Of a DNA stretch of 64,000 nt, positions 26,990-40,929 are shown piece after piece. Source of the DNA: Loxodes magnus (taxonomy: Eukaryota > Ciliophora > Karyorelictea > Loxodida > Loxodidae); assembly GCA_946699065.1 (NCBI GenBank), contig CAMPDV010000368.1, forward strand, positions 124,001-188,000, given 5' to 3'. Under the pieces are notes generated by a model that had not been told where the DNA came from, ran no database searches, and saw only the letters and a program-made list of their open reading frames with translations. Numbering within the stretch: position 1 is the first letter of the stretch; each line of letters begins with the position of its first letter. The translations under genes were made by a program, and so were the position numbers.

Positions 26990-27400
26990 TAAGTTACTAT
27001 CTGCATTCAATAAATTGCTGCTGCTCTTCTATAATAGCAACAACAACAAAAATATTGCTAATAATAAAAGAATAAAAAAGTGTTACAGCAAACAGAATCT
27101 TAATAGAGCGATTAGCTTTTTTAAGTTATTTAATTAAATCAAAATTTGGTTAATTAAAAGCTTTCTATTATTAGAGCTAATTATGAACATACTGATTATG
27201 AATTCATAAATGTAGATTGCTTGAAGTCCAATTTTAGTAATTTTTAATGGTTAAAAATTTAATTCAATCCTTAAAATCTGACTATCAAACATATAAGCTT
27301 ATCCAAATATTGAGTAAGGCTATTGACTATTACTCAAATAAAAAAATTCAATTTAAATAAAATAGCCAACTTAAATTGATAAAAAAACCGCCTAAAAGCA
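26990..27400 (+). pseudogene. Broken inverted copy of the LRR-like gene
   Basis: Matches the first 400 bp of the minus-strand gene at 55900-56960. NLNRAISFFKLFNQIKIWL is in one frame, but a missing base near 27192 (ATACTGATTATG against ATGCTGGATTATG) moves YEFINVDCLKSNFSNFQ to another. A CAA/CAACAA-type Gln-rich stretch at about 27020-27060 precedes it. Similarity is lost after about 27330. It lies between the two family E copies. Confidence 0.4.
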
Positions 27401-28039
27401 ACTATTCTTTAACTTTTAGTGACAATTATAAAAAGTGAGCTAAACTAAGAGTAAAGTAATTACATAATCCTTTTCTATAATTTAATTAATGTTTCCTATA
27501 TCTAAGAAAGCAAGATTTGAGGTAATCTTAATGAGGTTCTTCGACTTAACATAACACAAGATATATAAATCGTATCGTGTTCATATATCGCCTTCTTAAT
27601 GTTTTTAAATATATTATTTATATTATTCAATTTAAGTTCTAAGAAAACAATTTGGAGTTTAACTGAACATCTTTATCCTAGTAGCAATAAATCCTCTTCC
27701 ATCATAATTAAATTATTTTACTTCTTCATTAAAATTTCTGATTTCAAAGCCAATCTTTAGCCTGCTTTAAATGATTTACCTTGATAAAATTCTTTTCTAG
27801 CCTTACTAATGACAAGGAAATTACAAGAAATAAAATGAATCTAATAATTTATTAAACTTTGAAGAAGGCGATAGTATGAAAAGAAAGGTACCTACAATAA
27901 TATAATATACAAATTTTTAGCTTTTAAATAAATTAACTAAGTCATAATTTGTAAACTAAAGACTTCTAACAGTAAATATACATAAGATTTAAATTTTTAT
28001 TAATAGCTACTAAAATAATTCTATTTATAGAACAAAAAG

Positions 28040-29280
28040 ACGAGAAAAAATATCAGGGTTTATGCAAAGATTTTTCGCGGCAATAAGAAAACAAGAGTTA
28101 ACAATATCTTAGAGAAGCTATTTCCAGAAAAAGGGTATCAAAGGGAGTTTCTCACTTCTGAAGAAAAGTATGGGAAATAGGCAAAAAATTATGTACTCTG
28201 AAGTCTCGAATCAAACCACAGAAAAGTAAATAAGCTATAATTAGCTGATAAAAGTGGTGTTGAACCTCCAGGAAGATGTCAGGAAGCTAAAGAAATATAA
28301 TAAGATACTGATGGAAAAACTTGAAATTGCAGAGGTAATAGAATCAAGACTCATTACCTCAGAAAGAGACCTTAAAGCATTTTGAAACATTTCACAAGAC
28401 CAGTATAGCCAATCATAGAGCCAGATCTAAAAATAGAAAGAGATGAACGAAAGAATAATAAAAATATAATAAAATTTACAAAATTTGTAGCATTAGATGG
28501 AACTAAGAGAATAAGAGAATGTACCTATGACAATTGAAAGAGAAAAAAACAAGATTTAAGCCTAAACAAGAAGCAAAGAAATACTAATACTGCAACTCTC
28601 AAGCACATCTGTGGAAAGATTAGAAATTTCTCGTATTAAATCTTCTAGAAGAAATATAAGAATAAAAGAAGAGACAATGACAATGACAATTAAAATGAGA
28701 ATAATTAATTTCAGAAATTCAGAAAAATATGCAAGAAAAAAATTTATTATTAAATATTATATAATTTAAATAGGGTGGAAAACCCTCTCCTTTGGATACT
28801 GCTTGGAGGCCCAGCAAGGCAACAAAAAAATGAGCGCGGACGGAGGATAAATCGGAAGAAAAGAAACCAATAACAAGAGAAGGAAGATGCTACAAGCTGG
28901 ATTACTCTGAATGCCAGAAGGAAAATTTCTTCATCATAGGTCGGGGAAATGTACCCGTAATCGCATATTGCATCCTATGGAAGGAAAAATTAAACGGACG
29001 TACCACAGGAAGAGAAAGCAAGATAGAGAAAAAAAAAATATTTTTTCGACATTAAATAAAATTAATTTAAAGAGCTGTGCACCTAAGAGAGTGCTACGCG
29101 CTTTATAATCGAATTTATTTATTTATTATTATTTAATTATTTTAAAGAATAAATCATATACTAATACATAACAAGGAAGAAATTTATTGAAACTTACAAT
29201 TTTTTATTATTATCCTTTGGAGTAATCTAGATATTATTCGGAAAAGAATCCTTCGAGAACGCCAATCATTTAATTTTTAT
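28040..29280 (+). pseudogene. Family E, decayed copy with GC-rich 3' part
   Basis: Homologous to 25985-26880 in opposite orientation, forming a loose inverted pair about 1.2 kb apart. Conserved blocks are spread over two frames. KNIR, IFRGNKK, NNILEKL and TSEEKYGKQAKNY are in one; EVSNQTTEKQISYNQLIK, ILMEKLE and QMELREQENVPM are in another. At least one frameshift therefore lies near 28190. Between about 28770 and 29050 a GC-richer insert with no counterpart in the 26-kb copy appears; the shared 3' end (GGAAAAGAATCC, then AACGCC) resumes at about 29220-29275. Confidence 0.5.
29076..29100 (+). other. Hairpin motif, copy in GC-rich 3' part of family E relic
   Basis: TGTG and CGCG can pair around a loop that ends GTGCTA. 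The related hairpins at 40933-40956, 44332-44355 and 1647-1670 pair with different bases. This copy has one extra loop base. Confidence 0.4.
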
Positions 29281-29499
29281 CTAATCTTTTTTATTTGGAA
29301 AATAAAGAATAATTCCTGCGATTGCTATTTTATATAAGAGGATACTAGTATGAAATGTAACTTATTTTTATTTACTATTATTTGATATAAAAAATAATTA
29401 TATAAGTCATTTAATTGACATTATTTATAGTAAAAGAAAATAGCTAATTGTTCTTTGCATCCAATTTTTTAATTCATGTTTAGCTACTTTATTTACTTT

Positions 29500-29960
29500 T
29501 TTAGTCATGTGAATTTGTGTTGTGATTTTTATTAAAAAATACTTTTAAAAGTTAAGTAGTTTTACTATATTGGAAGCTCTTTTTACGTTCATACCCAATT
29601 TGGACAACTTTTTTAAAAGTTTTTAATCCGTTTCCGATAGTCTGGATATTCCTAAATGATGTTTAAGCTTCATTTCTGAGATGATATCCATCCCATCTTA
29701 CTCTAGTTTAAGCGCTTCCTGTATATCTCACAGAAGGGTAGCAGAAGAGTATCTAACTTGAATAAAATTTCTAGTTTTGTTTCTTCTTTTTCTATCTTTC
29801 AGGACGTACCTCAGTAGGGCATTACTTTTTTACTGGCTTTAGGAATGTTAGCTTAGCTACTAGGAAGAGCATTCTTATTCCAACTCCATAGGTATCTCAG
29901 GTAAGTTGGCTGGAGGATCTTAAATGAATCTAAAAATTTAAAATTTTTTATTTCATTAAA
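29500..29960 (-). other. GC-richer patch, possible coding remnant
   Basis: Higher G+C than flanks. On the minus strand one frame reads KVMPYWGTSWKIEKEETKLE and LLLPFCEIYRKRLNQSKMGW, using TGA for Trp. There is no second copy to test the frame and no recognised family. It faces the decayed family E copy at 28040-29280. Confidence 0.25.
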
Positions 29961-30819
29961 TTCAATTAAATTCAATGTACTTGATCAAGAATACTTATCT
30001 GATTACAAAAATATAAATTCAATTTATTTCTTAAGAGATAAATCGGAATAATAACGCTTAAAAAATAACAAATTGATATCTAAAATTCCAAATAGAATGG
30101 AATATATTTTTATTTATTATATCTCAACCAAACGAAATTAAAAAAGTGTTTCATAAGTGCTTTAATGATAGATTTTTATAATCTTTTTATCTTATATTTT
30201 TTATTTATTTCTTAAAAGTATTTTTGTTAATTCTAATTTGTTAGACTTTTATTTGCTTACTGAAGAAATTTGGCTTATATAAGATTCTTTACGGTAGAGC
30301 AAAAATTATTTAATTTAGTGAATAAAATAAAATAAATTTTTTAGTATTTGACTTTAAACTTTTAAAATCTTATGTTTAAATCTATAAAAAGATTGTTTAA
30401 ATACAAACGCAAAATAAACTATAAAGATTTTATTTAAAAGGAAAAATAGTAAATATAATAAGCTTACTTTAATAATAGCTAATAAATATAGTAGCTAAGG
30501 CTATTGATTTAAATATTATACAACTAGTAATTAAAATAGTTGAACCATTAATATATAGCATCTAAATATAGAAACTAAAAACTATTTTTAATAACAAGAT
30601 CTTTTGGTAGGTTCCTTTTTAATAATAACTAAGTTTTGATTTTCTAAATAGTTTCAAATTTAAAAATATTTATCTATTTATAAGAGATTTAGGACTTTCT
30701 GATTTCTTAATTATTTATTATAATTGTGAGGATTGCAATAAAGGAAAAATTGTTGCTAAAACGAAATAGTTATTTTTTTGAAAAATAACAGAAATCGATT
30801 ATCTATTTACTAAGAATTC

Positions 30820-33235
30820 TATTTAGATTATTTAACTTCTTAGAATATAGAAATAAATTAAGCATCAAGAGTTATTGTAATTTTTCCTCTTTTCGAATCC
30901 TTCATCTAATATTATTTTATTTTCTCTCGAATAATATAAATTTACCCATTTACTACGATAATATTCTACCTCCCCTTTATAATATTTTTAATTATCATCA
31001 ATTTTTCCTTTATCTGGATTTCGAAATATAGTTTATCCTTTAAGAGCAACCCTTTTAATAGTTTTGATCTAACTAAGTTTCCTCTAGTTGCAGTCTTATT
31101 GCTATATTAATTTTTTTCTTCAGATATGTTTTATGTGAAAAAATTGAGGCATTTTTTCTTGAATTACATTACTCTTACAAGAGCAAAACTTATTTAATTT
31201 TGAGATAATTTTTCTTATCTTTCTTGGACAAATAATTTTAATTTTAACTTAACTAATTTTTATAAGGACTATTTTCTTCATGGTTTAAATTAAGTTCTTA
31301 TTCCTTGGCTTAAGGATAAAATATAATTGGTTTAATTATGAGTATTTATCTCAATTAGTTTATTTATCTACTTTCCTCATTATTTCTGCTATTTATTTTA
31401 AGTCAATTTTCATTCTCTTTCCTTTTAATCATCTATCCTAATTAATTGGCAGCCTCTTTTATCTAATTTTCAACTTTTTCTGCGTACTATTTAAAGAGAT
31501 TCTATCTTAATTATAATATCTTCCTTATCTAGATGTAGATTTGCCATCTTTCAAATAGATTTCACTCAAGACTTTCATTTATGTTTTTTCTTCACTAATG
31601 AATTTGCATCCTACAGTCATAACACTTTTAATTTTTGTAATTTTCAACAGAGTTTAACCTTTAAAGTTATATAATTAAGCTTAAATACGAATTTGATTCT
31701 TCCTGGGACTTCCATTTCAGAATACTTAGCTTTTTTCCAGACTTTATTAAGTCGTTAAGATAATAATAATTTCTAGATTTGTAGTAATTGTTTTTTTGAT
31801 TCCTATATTTTAAATTATGTGAAATTAATACAAAAATATATTAATCATACCTGTTTGCTTATCTTTCTGTTATTTACTATAAAATGAGTCTATTATTTTT
31901 TAAGTATCTATTAAATGTTAAATCCTGAGCTTATTAAATTTACTCGTCCTAGTTTATATATGATAGTTTTCCTTTTTTTGCTTATTTATTAATTTTATTT
32001 TTAAATTAATAATAGGAAAATCAGCTAAGCCTTTATATCCTTTCTAGAGCTTTTTTAATTACTCATTTAATTATTTTTAAACTTTTTTTGCAAATCTCTT
32101 TCTTTTTTCTAGTTTCGATTCTTATTTTTAAAGTTTATACTGCTATCAAATTTTTAATTACTAAGGAACTAAAATTATTTATCTTAATCCTTTTTAATGT
32201 TTAAGCTATATAACTTTACATTAGTCCTGCTTTCTTTTTAATTATTAAACTTTGCTAGTCCCTCTTTGGCTCTTTCGTTAAGAATTTCTTTATAGCTGTT
32301 CAATAAAAAAGGAATATTTTCTGCTTATAATTAAATTAAATTTAAAGGCACATTAAACATAAAAACACTAAGAAATTTCTCAAATTTAAGCAAATATATG
32401 AAAGAGATTAAACATATTAGAAGTAATCTGATTTGGTTAATAAGCGAAATACACATAATATAGCTATTTTAATTAACAACTTCTATTTAATAATAAGCTT
32501 AAGATTTATATTTATTAAGCTAGTATAGTTATACTTTAATAGATAAAGCTAGCCTAAAGAAAAAATAGAAGGATAGAAAATAAGATAAAGAATAGTGTTT
32601 AGTAGTTATTATATATACTAACTATTAAAAGTACAGATAAGCTAAGTATAGTTAATAATAATAAGAGACTAGAAAGATAATAGTCTGTTTATTAATTGGT
32701 ATTTAGATTGTTATATATTTCTCCTTTTTCCTAGATATTTTTACTTAATTTATATAAGCTCTTTCTCACTCTTAAATATAATGTATAAAGAGAGTTAATA
32801 ATGCTACTTATACAATTTAAAATAATTAAAATTTCTATGTAGGTTAATAAAATTTGAACAATGAGATATAAAGCAAATGAATCAATTGTATCCTAAATAT
32901 AATCTAAGTAACTAAAAATCCTGTGAAATCAAAAGAATGCTATTTTGCATAAATATTTTTTAATAATAATCGATAAATGTTTGGAAAGCTTTCTTTATTT
33001 GGTTCGATAAATTTGAGTGACTTTTAGAAGAAATTTTAGTTTTTATGATAGATAATGTAAATCAAACAAATGCTTATTAAATAAATAAGGCAGATTGTGC
33101 TTATGGATTCATTTTCTTGTCTTGAATAAAAATTTAGAGATATGAATAAAGTTAAAGCCTTCTTTTATTATTTTAATATTATAAATTATAAAGACTGTTC
33201 CTAAGTTACTAGTTTCATAGAGGAACACCACCAAA
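30820..33235 (-). mobile_element. Family T repeat, copy 3 (diverged, inverted)
   Basis: On the minus strand this matches 13320-15560 in the same order. Upstream non-coding words come first (near 33200 and 33000), then the hydrophobic segment ILSLSVLLIVSIYN (about 32650), then MTVGCKFISEEK and IYLKDGK (about 31600), then GNLVRSKLLKGLLLK, and finally SWCLIYFYILRS (about 30850) with TGA for Trp. The GNLVRSKLL block is in a different frame from the blocks before and after it, so this copy carries at least two indels and is likely inactive. It is the oldest of the three and the most useful for showing which residues were conserved. Confidence 0.6.
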
Positions 33236-33239
33236 AAAT

Positions 33240-35935
33240 TAAATAATTTTATCGAAGTTGCTTAAAGAAAGCCATACTAAATTTAAAAAAATTAGTCTTT
33301 ATGACACAAAATATCGTTTTAACTGATGGTAAAAATTTACCTAATCTCTTATTTAATTTGCAAGTTTTTAAAATTAGAGTGTAGAAAAAGGTAAACTATA
33401 AACCAAGTTTAGATTAGGGAAAAAAGTGTTTAACAGTATGTCAAATATTATTTTGCTCTTAAATATTCATAAATAATAGAGACAAAAATATCATAAATTT
33501 ATTTACAAAACACAATCACACTTAAAATTATCATTCATTGCATCGAAATTTTATGAATTAAAAGCATGCTTATTAGTTCTTCTTCAGATTGTTGGAAAAG
33601 TATAAGTTTAAATATTAGATATAAAAATTAGGCAAATTTAGATAATCAAATAAATATCTTTTAAATTTTTCTTTAATAAAAGTGAACAAGATTATAGGAT
33701 CTGAAACTTCAAATTTACTAAAATATTAATAATACTTAAAATAAGGTTTGTGACAAATGCTTTAAGCTTATTAAATTGCTTATTCTGAATTGAAACTTTA
33801 AGTTCAGAATATCGATTTTTTGGCTATTTTTTCCAATTATTTTATAATAATAACTTTACATTTATTTAAAAATCTAATACTTCTATTATTTAAGATAGAG
33901 ATCTCAAACTTAGGATACCTTTAATATCTTTAAAAGTTTAAATAAAGTAATTAGCTATTTTTTTAATTCAATTTTTATCTTTTTGAAAAGTGAACATTTT
34001 TTTATTCAACAACCATCTTCCTGCAGAAGATTTTGATTTAATACATAAATCTGGAAGATTTAAGTTTACTATGAACTAAAGATTGGAGTAAAAAAATTTA
34101 AAAATACTTATTCAAACTTATATTCTCTAAATTACCAGGTTAAGATACTAATTTTAATGTATTACCCATATAACTCAACTTATAGGAAATTTCCATCTTC
34201 TGTATTGACACTCAACTATAGAACATAACCTACCTTTTTGAGGATTCAATTTAATTTGGTTTTAGCTTATAAATTTTTTTGCTGATTTTTGAAGTTTCAG
34301 CCAATTTATAGATCTCAACAAAGAAATTTTTGATCAATTGTTTTATTCCAACTTTAATAAGATGTTTATTGCGAAGTTAAATTAAAAAGGCTAGTAAATC
34401 TGAGATTTAAATGACTCCGAATTTAAGCATTTAAAGGATTTATCAATAATCTCATTTAATTATTTTGTTAAGCTTGAACTATTTTTTGTTCTATTACTAT
34501 ATATAATCACTTTCTGTAGTCTTTTTGCAATTTTTATAGCTAAATAATTTATTTTAATTTTGCAAAATTATTTAAACTGAGTAATATTAAAATCCTTTTT
34601 TATTAGTCTAATAGGTATTAAATAGAGATTGAATTGAAAAGTTAAAGATTTGGATAAATTTTCTTATTCATATCTTTTAGCATGTAAAGTTTTATGAGTT
34701 ATCATTTGAGAGTTTTTATAAGAAATTTTTATTATTCTAGAATATTTAAAAAATTTAGAGTTAAAAGTTTCTGTTCCAAATATAATTTTTCAATTTCACA
34801 TGTTAAAATGCTTTTGCAAAATTATATTAATATAAAGTTTTTAATTAAAATCTGCACAGCTATTACTATCTTTTTACTAAGATTAGGACACTTTCATATA
34901 ATATATTTATTTAATTGATTTATTAAAGAATATTTTTCTCTAAGTTTTACAAAAATAAATAAATTACTGTTTTAAATCAATACATCTAGCAAACTCTCTT
35001 CTTACTAGTTCTTATGGTTTCTTTTTTGTAAGATTTTCGCTTTTCGCCAAGCTTTGTCTAACTTTATACTTAATTAGTAATTGCAAGTATTACATCTGAA
35101 TATTATTAATATCTAGTTTTTAACTTCTTAGTGTACAGAAGGAATTAATTACCTAGTTCTTTTATTACAAATTTCTTTTTTTATTGCTAAACTTTTTCTT
35201 ATTTTAAAGTATGAAAATCTTGCAGTAGGTAAATCAGATATTTTAAGGTAATTTAAATTAAAATTTTTAAATGAGTGAAAAAAGTTGTTAGTGTAAAAAC
35301 TACAATAGTAGAATATAGGGTTTTTAAAATAGATTCTTACTTCTATAACTTTATAAAGATACTATCTAATTATATAATAATTCTAGCTTCAGCTATAATT
35401 AAATTAATATTAGGTATGCAGACAGAGATATATTCCACTTCTAAAAGAAGTTTATTTTTTCGGTATTCTCTATAAGATTATTTGTATTTGTCTTTTCTTT
35501 CTAGATATGAATAAATTAGTTTTAATAAGAGATGCTTATTAAAGATTTTCTTATTGAGCAAAAATAAATCTTGTTTGTCGTAAATTTTTGATTTAAATAA
35601 CAATTTTTGATAAAAAAATCCACTTTTGGTAAGCTTTAAGCTAAATCAAAGCTTAAATAAGCAAAATTGATAAGTTGATTTAAGCCGAACTTTTTGCAAA
35701 TGAAAGTAAAAGAGAGTTAGCGTAAGCTTTGGCTTAGTAATAAAGATTAGATTAACTCAGTTATAGAAATAGCATTTACTTAAATTAGCAAATAGTTGAG
35801 ATTCGGCTAAGTTGATATTGAGTATTGCTTAGATATATAAACTGAGTCTTTTTAAAAGCTTTATCAATTAATTCTCTATATATGGATTGTTCTAGTTAAG
35901 TATATAAAGTCTTAGCTAATATTAGCTTCTAACTT
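33240..35935. other. AT-rich stretch, nothing recognised
   Basis: Several short open frames (e.g. 34694-34918 and 35275-35475) have composition expected of random T/A-rich DNA and no paralogue in the window. Confidence 0.4.
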
Positions 35936-35939
35936 ACCA

Positions 35940-36300
35940 CAGTGAAAATTATAAAGAAGGAATTTGCAAGGGAATTAAGTTTGGAATGAAGAAAATGGTG
36001 GGGATACAATCTGAAAGGTTTTCCAAAAAGAAATTAAACTCTTAAAGCGGAATTAATTAACTATATATAGTACGTAGAAGTTAGACTAATAAAATTCTAA
36101 GAATAAATACTGAGTCTTTAAGAATGCCGCCTAAATATTGTTTAATTAAGATATTTTAAATTTAAAAGCATTTTAAGAATTATATTAAGAAATAAAATAA
36201 TCACATTTTGGGATCTTAAAGATGATATTATCAGCTGGAAATAATCTTATGATTGAACTATAAAAAGTTAATTAATTAATTTAGGAATAGTTGAAAATAT
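35940..36300 (+). CDS. Possible coding fragment, unrecognised
   Basis: A short G-richer stretch reading KKEFARELSLEWRKWWGYN, LKGFPKRNQTLKAELINYIQ in one frame, compatible with a helical DNA-binding head, but no motif is diagnostic. The next 1 kb remains open in this frame but is Phe/Ile/Leu-rich and unconvincing. Confidence 0.22.
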
Positions 36301-39300
36301 CAACGTAGATTTGAGATAAATTGCATTGATATTGTAATAATAATCTAAGAATATTAAAATCAGTCATGATTTGAATCAAGTGATTCTTAAAAGGGCTTGT
36401 CGAATTATCTTAGTTTAAATCAAATCAATTTCAACTTGCTATTAAACTTACTTCTTAGACTTTGATTTCGTATTCATTTCATTATGGATAACTTCTTGAT
36501 CCAAATTTCATTCAAGTAAATTCAATTTATTTTAGAGTTAAATTCTCATAGATTTCTAAACTTTATAAGTTTAACTACAATAGTAAGAAATATGTTTCAG
36601 AGCAAGGCTCAAATTTCCAATACTCGAATCTAGTGTAATAGCTAAAGTATGAGTCTTTTATATTACAAACTGCTGCTGGAGCACATCACGAAGTTGTTCT
36701 TTTAAAAGTTACCTTTTATCTATAGAAATTCATCATTTCTTTCTTCATCGTATTCAATATAGGCAAAATTTAAAAGGCTGAGTTCTAGAAACAAATTGCT
36801 TTATTATTTTTGTTAATCCAAAGTTCAAGCAAAATTCTTATTTGCTAACGATAATTACATTTATTGGAACTATTAATTATCACATTCTAGATTATTTTTT
36901 TTACAGCTTTAAACCATCAAGATTTACCAGTGATATCGTATTTTACATCAAATTTAAAGCTTGTAAAATCTTAACTTTTATTACTTTAATTCGTAATCTT
37001 GTCCCTATCTATGAAGTACTTAATTGATCAAATATCAGTGCCCATAAAATTGAATAAAGCATATTAATATTCTTTTACAAAATCTTAATATTTTTCTGTT
37101 AGTCAGGAATTATTAAAGTAGATCTGCTTATTAATAGGACACCTTGTATAAGCTTATTTTTAATAAAAATGGAAATAGTCAGTTAAATTTTAAATTGGGA
37201 TGTCTACACAAACTGTTATAAGTAGCAAGTTATTATCTACTTTAAAAACTCTTATTTACTTTTTTGGTATTCTAATTATTAGCTCTTAAACTGAGTTTTT
37301 TGCTTCATAATAAAACTTTAGATTTGCAAGCTTTTTATTTACTTAAATCAAAGTTATCGATGCATGATAAAACTTTTTATTAGAGTCAAATCTAAAACTT
37401 CTTTAATTCTTTTCAGTAAAAACTAAAAATTAATGCAAATCTGATTCAAAGCAATCAAACTTACTAGTCTAATTTTATCTTCTTATTCTTGAAAGGAGAA
37501 ATTGCATTAAATTACTTTTCCTTAAACTTCTTCTTTCTTAAATCTGCCATCCTATTTATAATGATTTATTCCACTTTCTTTCCTTTACCAAGATAAATTT
37601 TCCTTCATTTATATTTCCATAAGCATGCTATTTAGACCCTAACAACTATATGGTTTAATTACAAATCAAAATCCATCTAAATAAAATATCCTTTTTATTA
37701 TTCTCTTGTTGTATAACAATTCCCTAATATTTATCACATAATAATAGTTATATATTCTTTTCATCGCTCATCATCATTTTATATCTCTCCATATCTATTA
37801 CTATTGCAATATTGTAATATCCATACTAAATTTTTTAACATTTGCTTTTAACTGCCAAATTTATTTCTTTCCCTAAAACTATTGATATTTGAAAGTCTTT
37901 ACAAAAGCTACCTCAGAACTTTATCAGTAGTATAGTAACTATTTAAAAAATTTAAGGTTTTTAGATATATTAGATCCTTTAAAAATTAGTCAAGTATTAT
38001 AGTTTATCCTTTATTAATATAAATAGGTTATTAAAATACTAAAGTAATTTCAGCAAACCTTAAGTTAGTGTAAAAGAATACCTACTAGTATTAATTGATC
38101 AAGCCTTGGATTAAATAAAATCTTATTATTTACATTTCCCTACTTTTATATCCTCTATCTAAGTGTAACCTACTTATATTGCAGATTTAGTATTAAGTTA
38201 CTAAATTAAGAACTTTAAATCTGAAATCAATTTCATAGTTCTATTTCTTCTTAAAATACCTTTTATTATTTTTCAATTTAGTAGAATAGTAAGAAATAGT
38301 AAAGTAAATCAGAGTTTAATTTCAAGCTTAATTGCTACTATAAACATTCGAGATAACTTAGATGAAAGAAATGCTAGAAGAATTTAACTTATATTTGCTC
38401 TAAAATACGAAGGTGAAATAATTAAGATAGTTATATGGGATATTTGTTATAATGGATATGATAAATTACCATATAATAAGATGCTATTATAAGTACATTT
38501 AATTTATAAGAATTATCTAAGTAAATGCTTAGTGCTAATATAAGTATATTAAAACTTAGTCTCATTTATACTTACACAGTGCCTATTTAAAATAAATAAG
38601 CTTAAATAATTATATTTGCTATTCTTTATTATCTTTCTATTAAAGCATTTTTCAAAGTTTGAAATCAAAGTTCTTATAGATTTTTTATTTAATATTGTTA
38701 AAGTTGCTTCAAGATAGAAATCTAAAGAAGAAAGTCTAAGAGAGTTAAATTATATTCAGGGTTGTTTATTAGTTAGAGACTAATCGATTTATTCATAATT
38801 TCTACAAAATTTTGGATACATTTTTAGGAAAAAGTATCGTAAAGAATAAAAGTTCAGAATTCATCTTATGGTTTTCTCCTCTTTTATATGAAAGAAAAAT
38901 ATATCAATCATTAGATCACTTGAGGACTTGCATTTATTTATTAAAAGCTTTCCTTTAATATAAAAGTTCAGAATTTTAAACCTAAAGAATTTAATTATAA
39001 AGATATAGAAAATTAGCCTAAAACAATTTTAATTATAATACATTTTGATGACTTTGATTCTATAGCGACTTAAATAAATTGTATTTTTTAGCTTTATTGT
39101 AAACTTTTTACTAAATTATACTTAATTATATATAAGAAAAGCTAATTCTGTAATTAATCTCTGTAGTTATTAATTTATGTTTAGATATAGAAAAAATTTC
39201 CTTGTTAAAACACTTTATTACCTTAGTTCAGATTTTGCTGAGTAAAGAAAAAGTTTCTGATATTTGGTTTTTTTATGCTTGACTCTTAAGCTTACATTTT

Positions 39301-39890
39301 TATTTAGCTATATCTAAATTCATTTATTTTAGAACTGCTATATCTAATTTTCTTTTTCATCTAAATATTCTACTACAATGATATCTTGTATCTTCCACCT
39401 TATTAGATAATATATTTTTGGGATATGTTAACTATGTCTAAAATCGTTGGCTTCATGGCTTTTAGCCTATAATTATACAAAAAGATAATTATCTTTTTTT
39501 AATTATTATTATCAATTATATTTATAAATTATATTTTCATAGATAGCAGTAATAGTAATAAATTAATTAATGTAGCTCTACAATTATAAAGTTAACTACG
39601 AAAAAAGATGCTTTTACTTTTGCAAATCTTTTAATTAAGCATAATAACCAAGAAATTTTTTCGCTCTTTCTATAAATTGTTCTGGCTTGCTAGTTCACGT
39701 CTTCTGTCTTGTTAGTTTTTACTTGATGCTGGATTCCCATAAAATTTACAAAATTATAGAAAAATTTTGCTAATTACGGGCTTTTAAAATTCCCAACTAT
39801 GATGAAGCTTACTTTTTTCTTTCAGCCTTTTCAAAGATTTCTAACATTATCTCGAAACACTTTCATGATTTTTTCCAAGTAATCCGAGAA
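36300..39890. other. AT-rich stretch, nothing recognised
   Basis: Mostly T-rich on the plus strand, without a convincing frame on either strand. An open frame at 36842-37027 is Phe/Ile/Leu-rich and likely accidental. Confidence 0.4.
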
Positions 39891-39900
39891 TGTCAGCATG

Positions 39901-39924
39901 AAGAAAGAAAGAAAGAAAGAAAGA
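39901..39924 (+). repeat. GAAA microsatellite
   Basis: Six consecutive GAAA/AAAG units. Confidence 0.85.
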
Positions 39925-40180
39925 TTGATACCTTTACAAAGAGCTTCTTAATATTATTATTTTTATATATAATAAAACTGTTTATTAGCATATTATATTC
40001 AATTGAAATTCTTCTTCTAAGTAGCTTTTAGTGAAACATTTAAATTCTAAAATTGATTTCTTTTAACTATTTTTAGTTGTGAAAATTAAGACTAAGATAG
40101 GTCTAAATTTACGTTTTGTATTCTAGAATTACATAGCTGGAAAATAACAGGAGTTCTGTTGTCCTACTGCTACCTAAATT

Positions 40181-40640
40181 TCAATTTGTTCCGCGAACGT
40201 GAGCTCCACCACAAAGAACGCTCTTTCTCTCTTGATCGAGGCCATAGTATCTCAAAGAGAATTTTTCTTTCCAGTCTGGCCAAGTCGAAGCTCTTACCGC
40301 TGTTGGGCTTACTATTTGTAGAGCTCCGTCCAAGAATTCAGTTGAAATTCGCCCTTCACCAGACCTAAAGACAACCGACAAGAACTTCCACATTCTTTGT
40401 AGCTCAGTCTCTTAACCTATGATATGGACTTTTTCAAGACTTGATTCAATATGGGGTTACTATATAGGAGGAAGTATCAACTCATTATTTTTCTATATAT
40501 CCTTCAGCTTCTCTCCAAATGTTGATTGGAGGACTATTTTACTCGAAAGGTTTAGAAATCCTTTATCTGAGCTTTAGTTAGATCTGAAACTCCTTCTAAT
40601 TCCAGTTGTGGATACCTTGCAAAGTCTTGAACAAAATAAT
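40181..40640 (-). CDS. GC-richer island, possible protein gene, unrecognised
   Basis: The minus-strand frame is free of all three classic stops from the ATG at 40393 (MWKFLSVVFRSGEGRIST) to a TGA at 40181, and upstream codons back to about 40640 stay protein-like. The composition is unlike its neighbours. The product contains STWPDWKEKFSLRYYGLDQE and a Gly/His/Arg end. About 290 bp of AT-rich DNA separate it from the island at 40930-41330, so the two could be parts of one minus-strand unit. No family is recognised. An opposing plus-strand open frame at 40159-40368 is probably its shadow. Confidence 0.3.
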
Positions 40641-40929
40641 GTCTCTTTTTATAATAGGATTCAAAAAGTTAGAATCTCAATTATTAGCAATATACATATG
40701 AAATAAATATTTAATCAATATTCACAGTTCATTGGTTGGTTGATATCTGATACAGCTTTTAACATCTCAATTATATCACTTTAAAATGACCATAAAATAA
40801 AAAAAACCTAGTGTATTTAAAACAATAATCAAATTTTTTTAAACTAACAGATACACTACATTCACTTGTATTAGCATTTTAAAATGAATTTATGTTTTTT
40901 ATGATAATAAATAAATAAAAATGATTATA

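Noticed and set aside
40340..40352. Word resembling a TA-cloning vector junction (AATTCGCCCTT)
   Set aside because: Only about 11 bases match, the base before is wrong, and surrounding sequence is not vector-like, so it is taken as chance.
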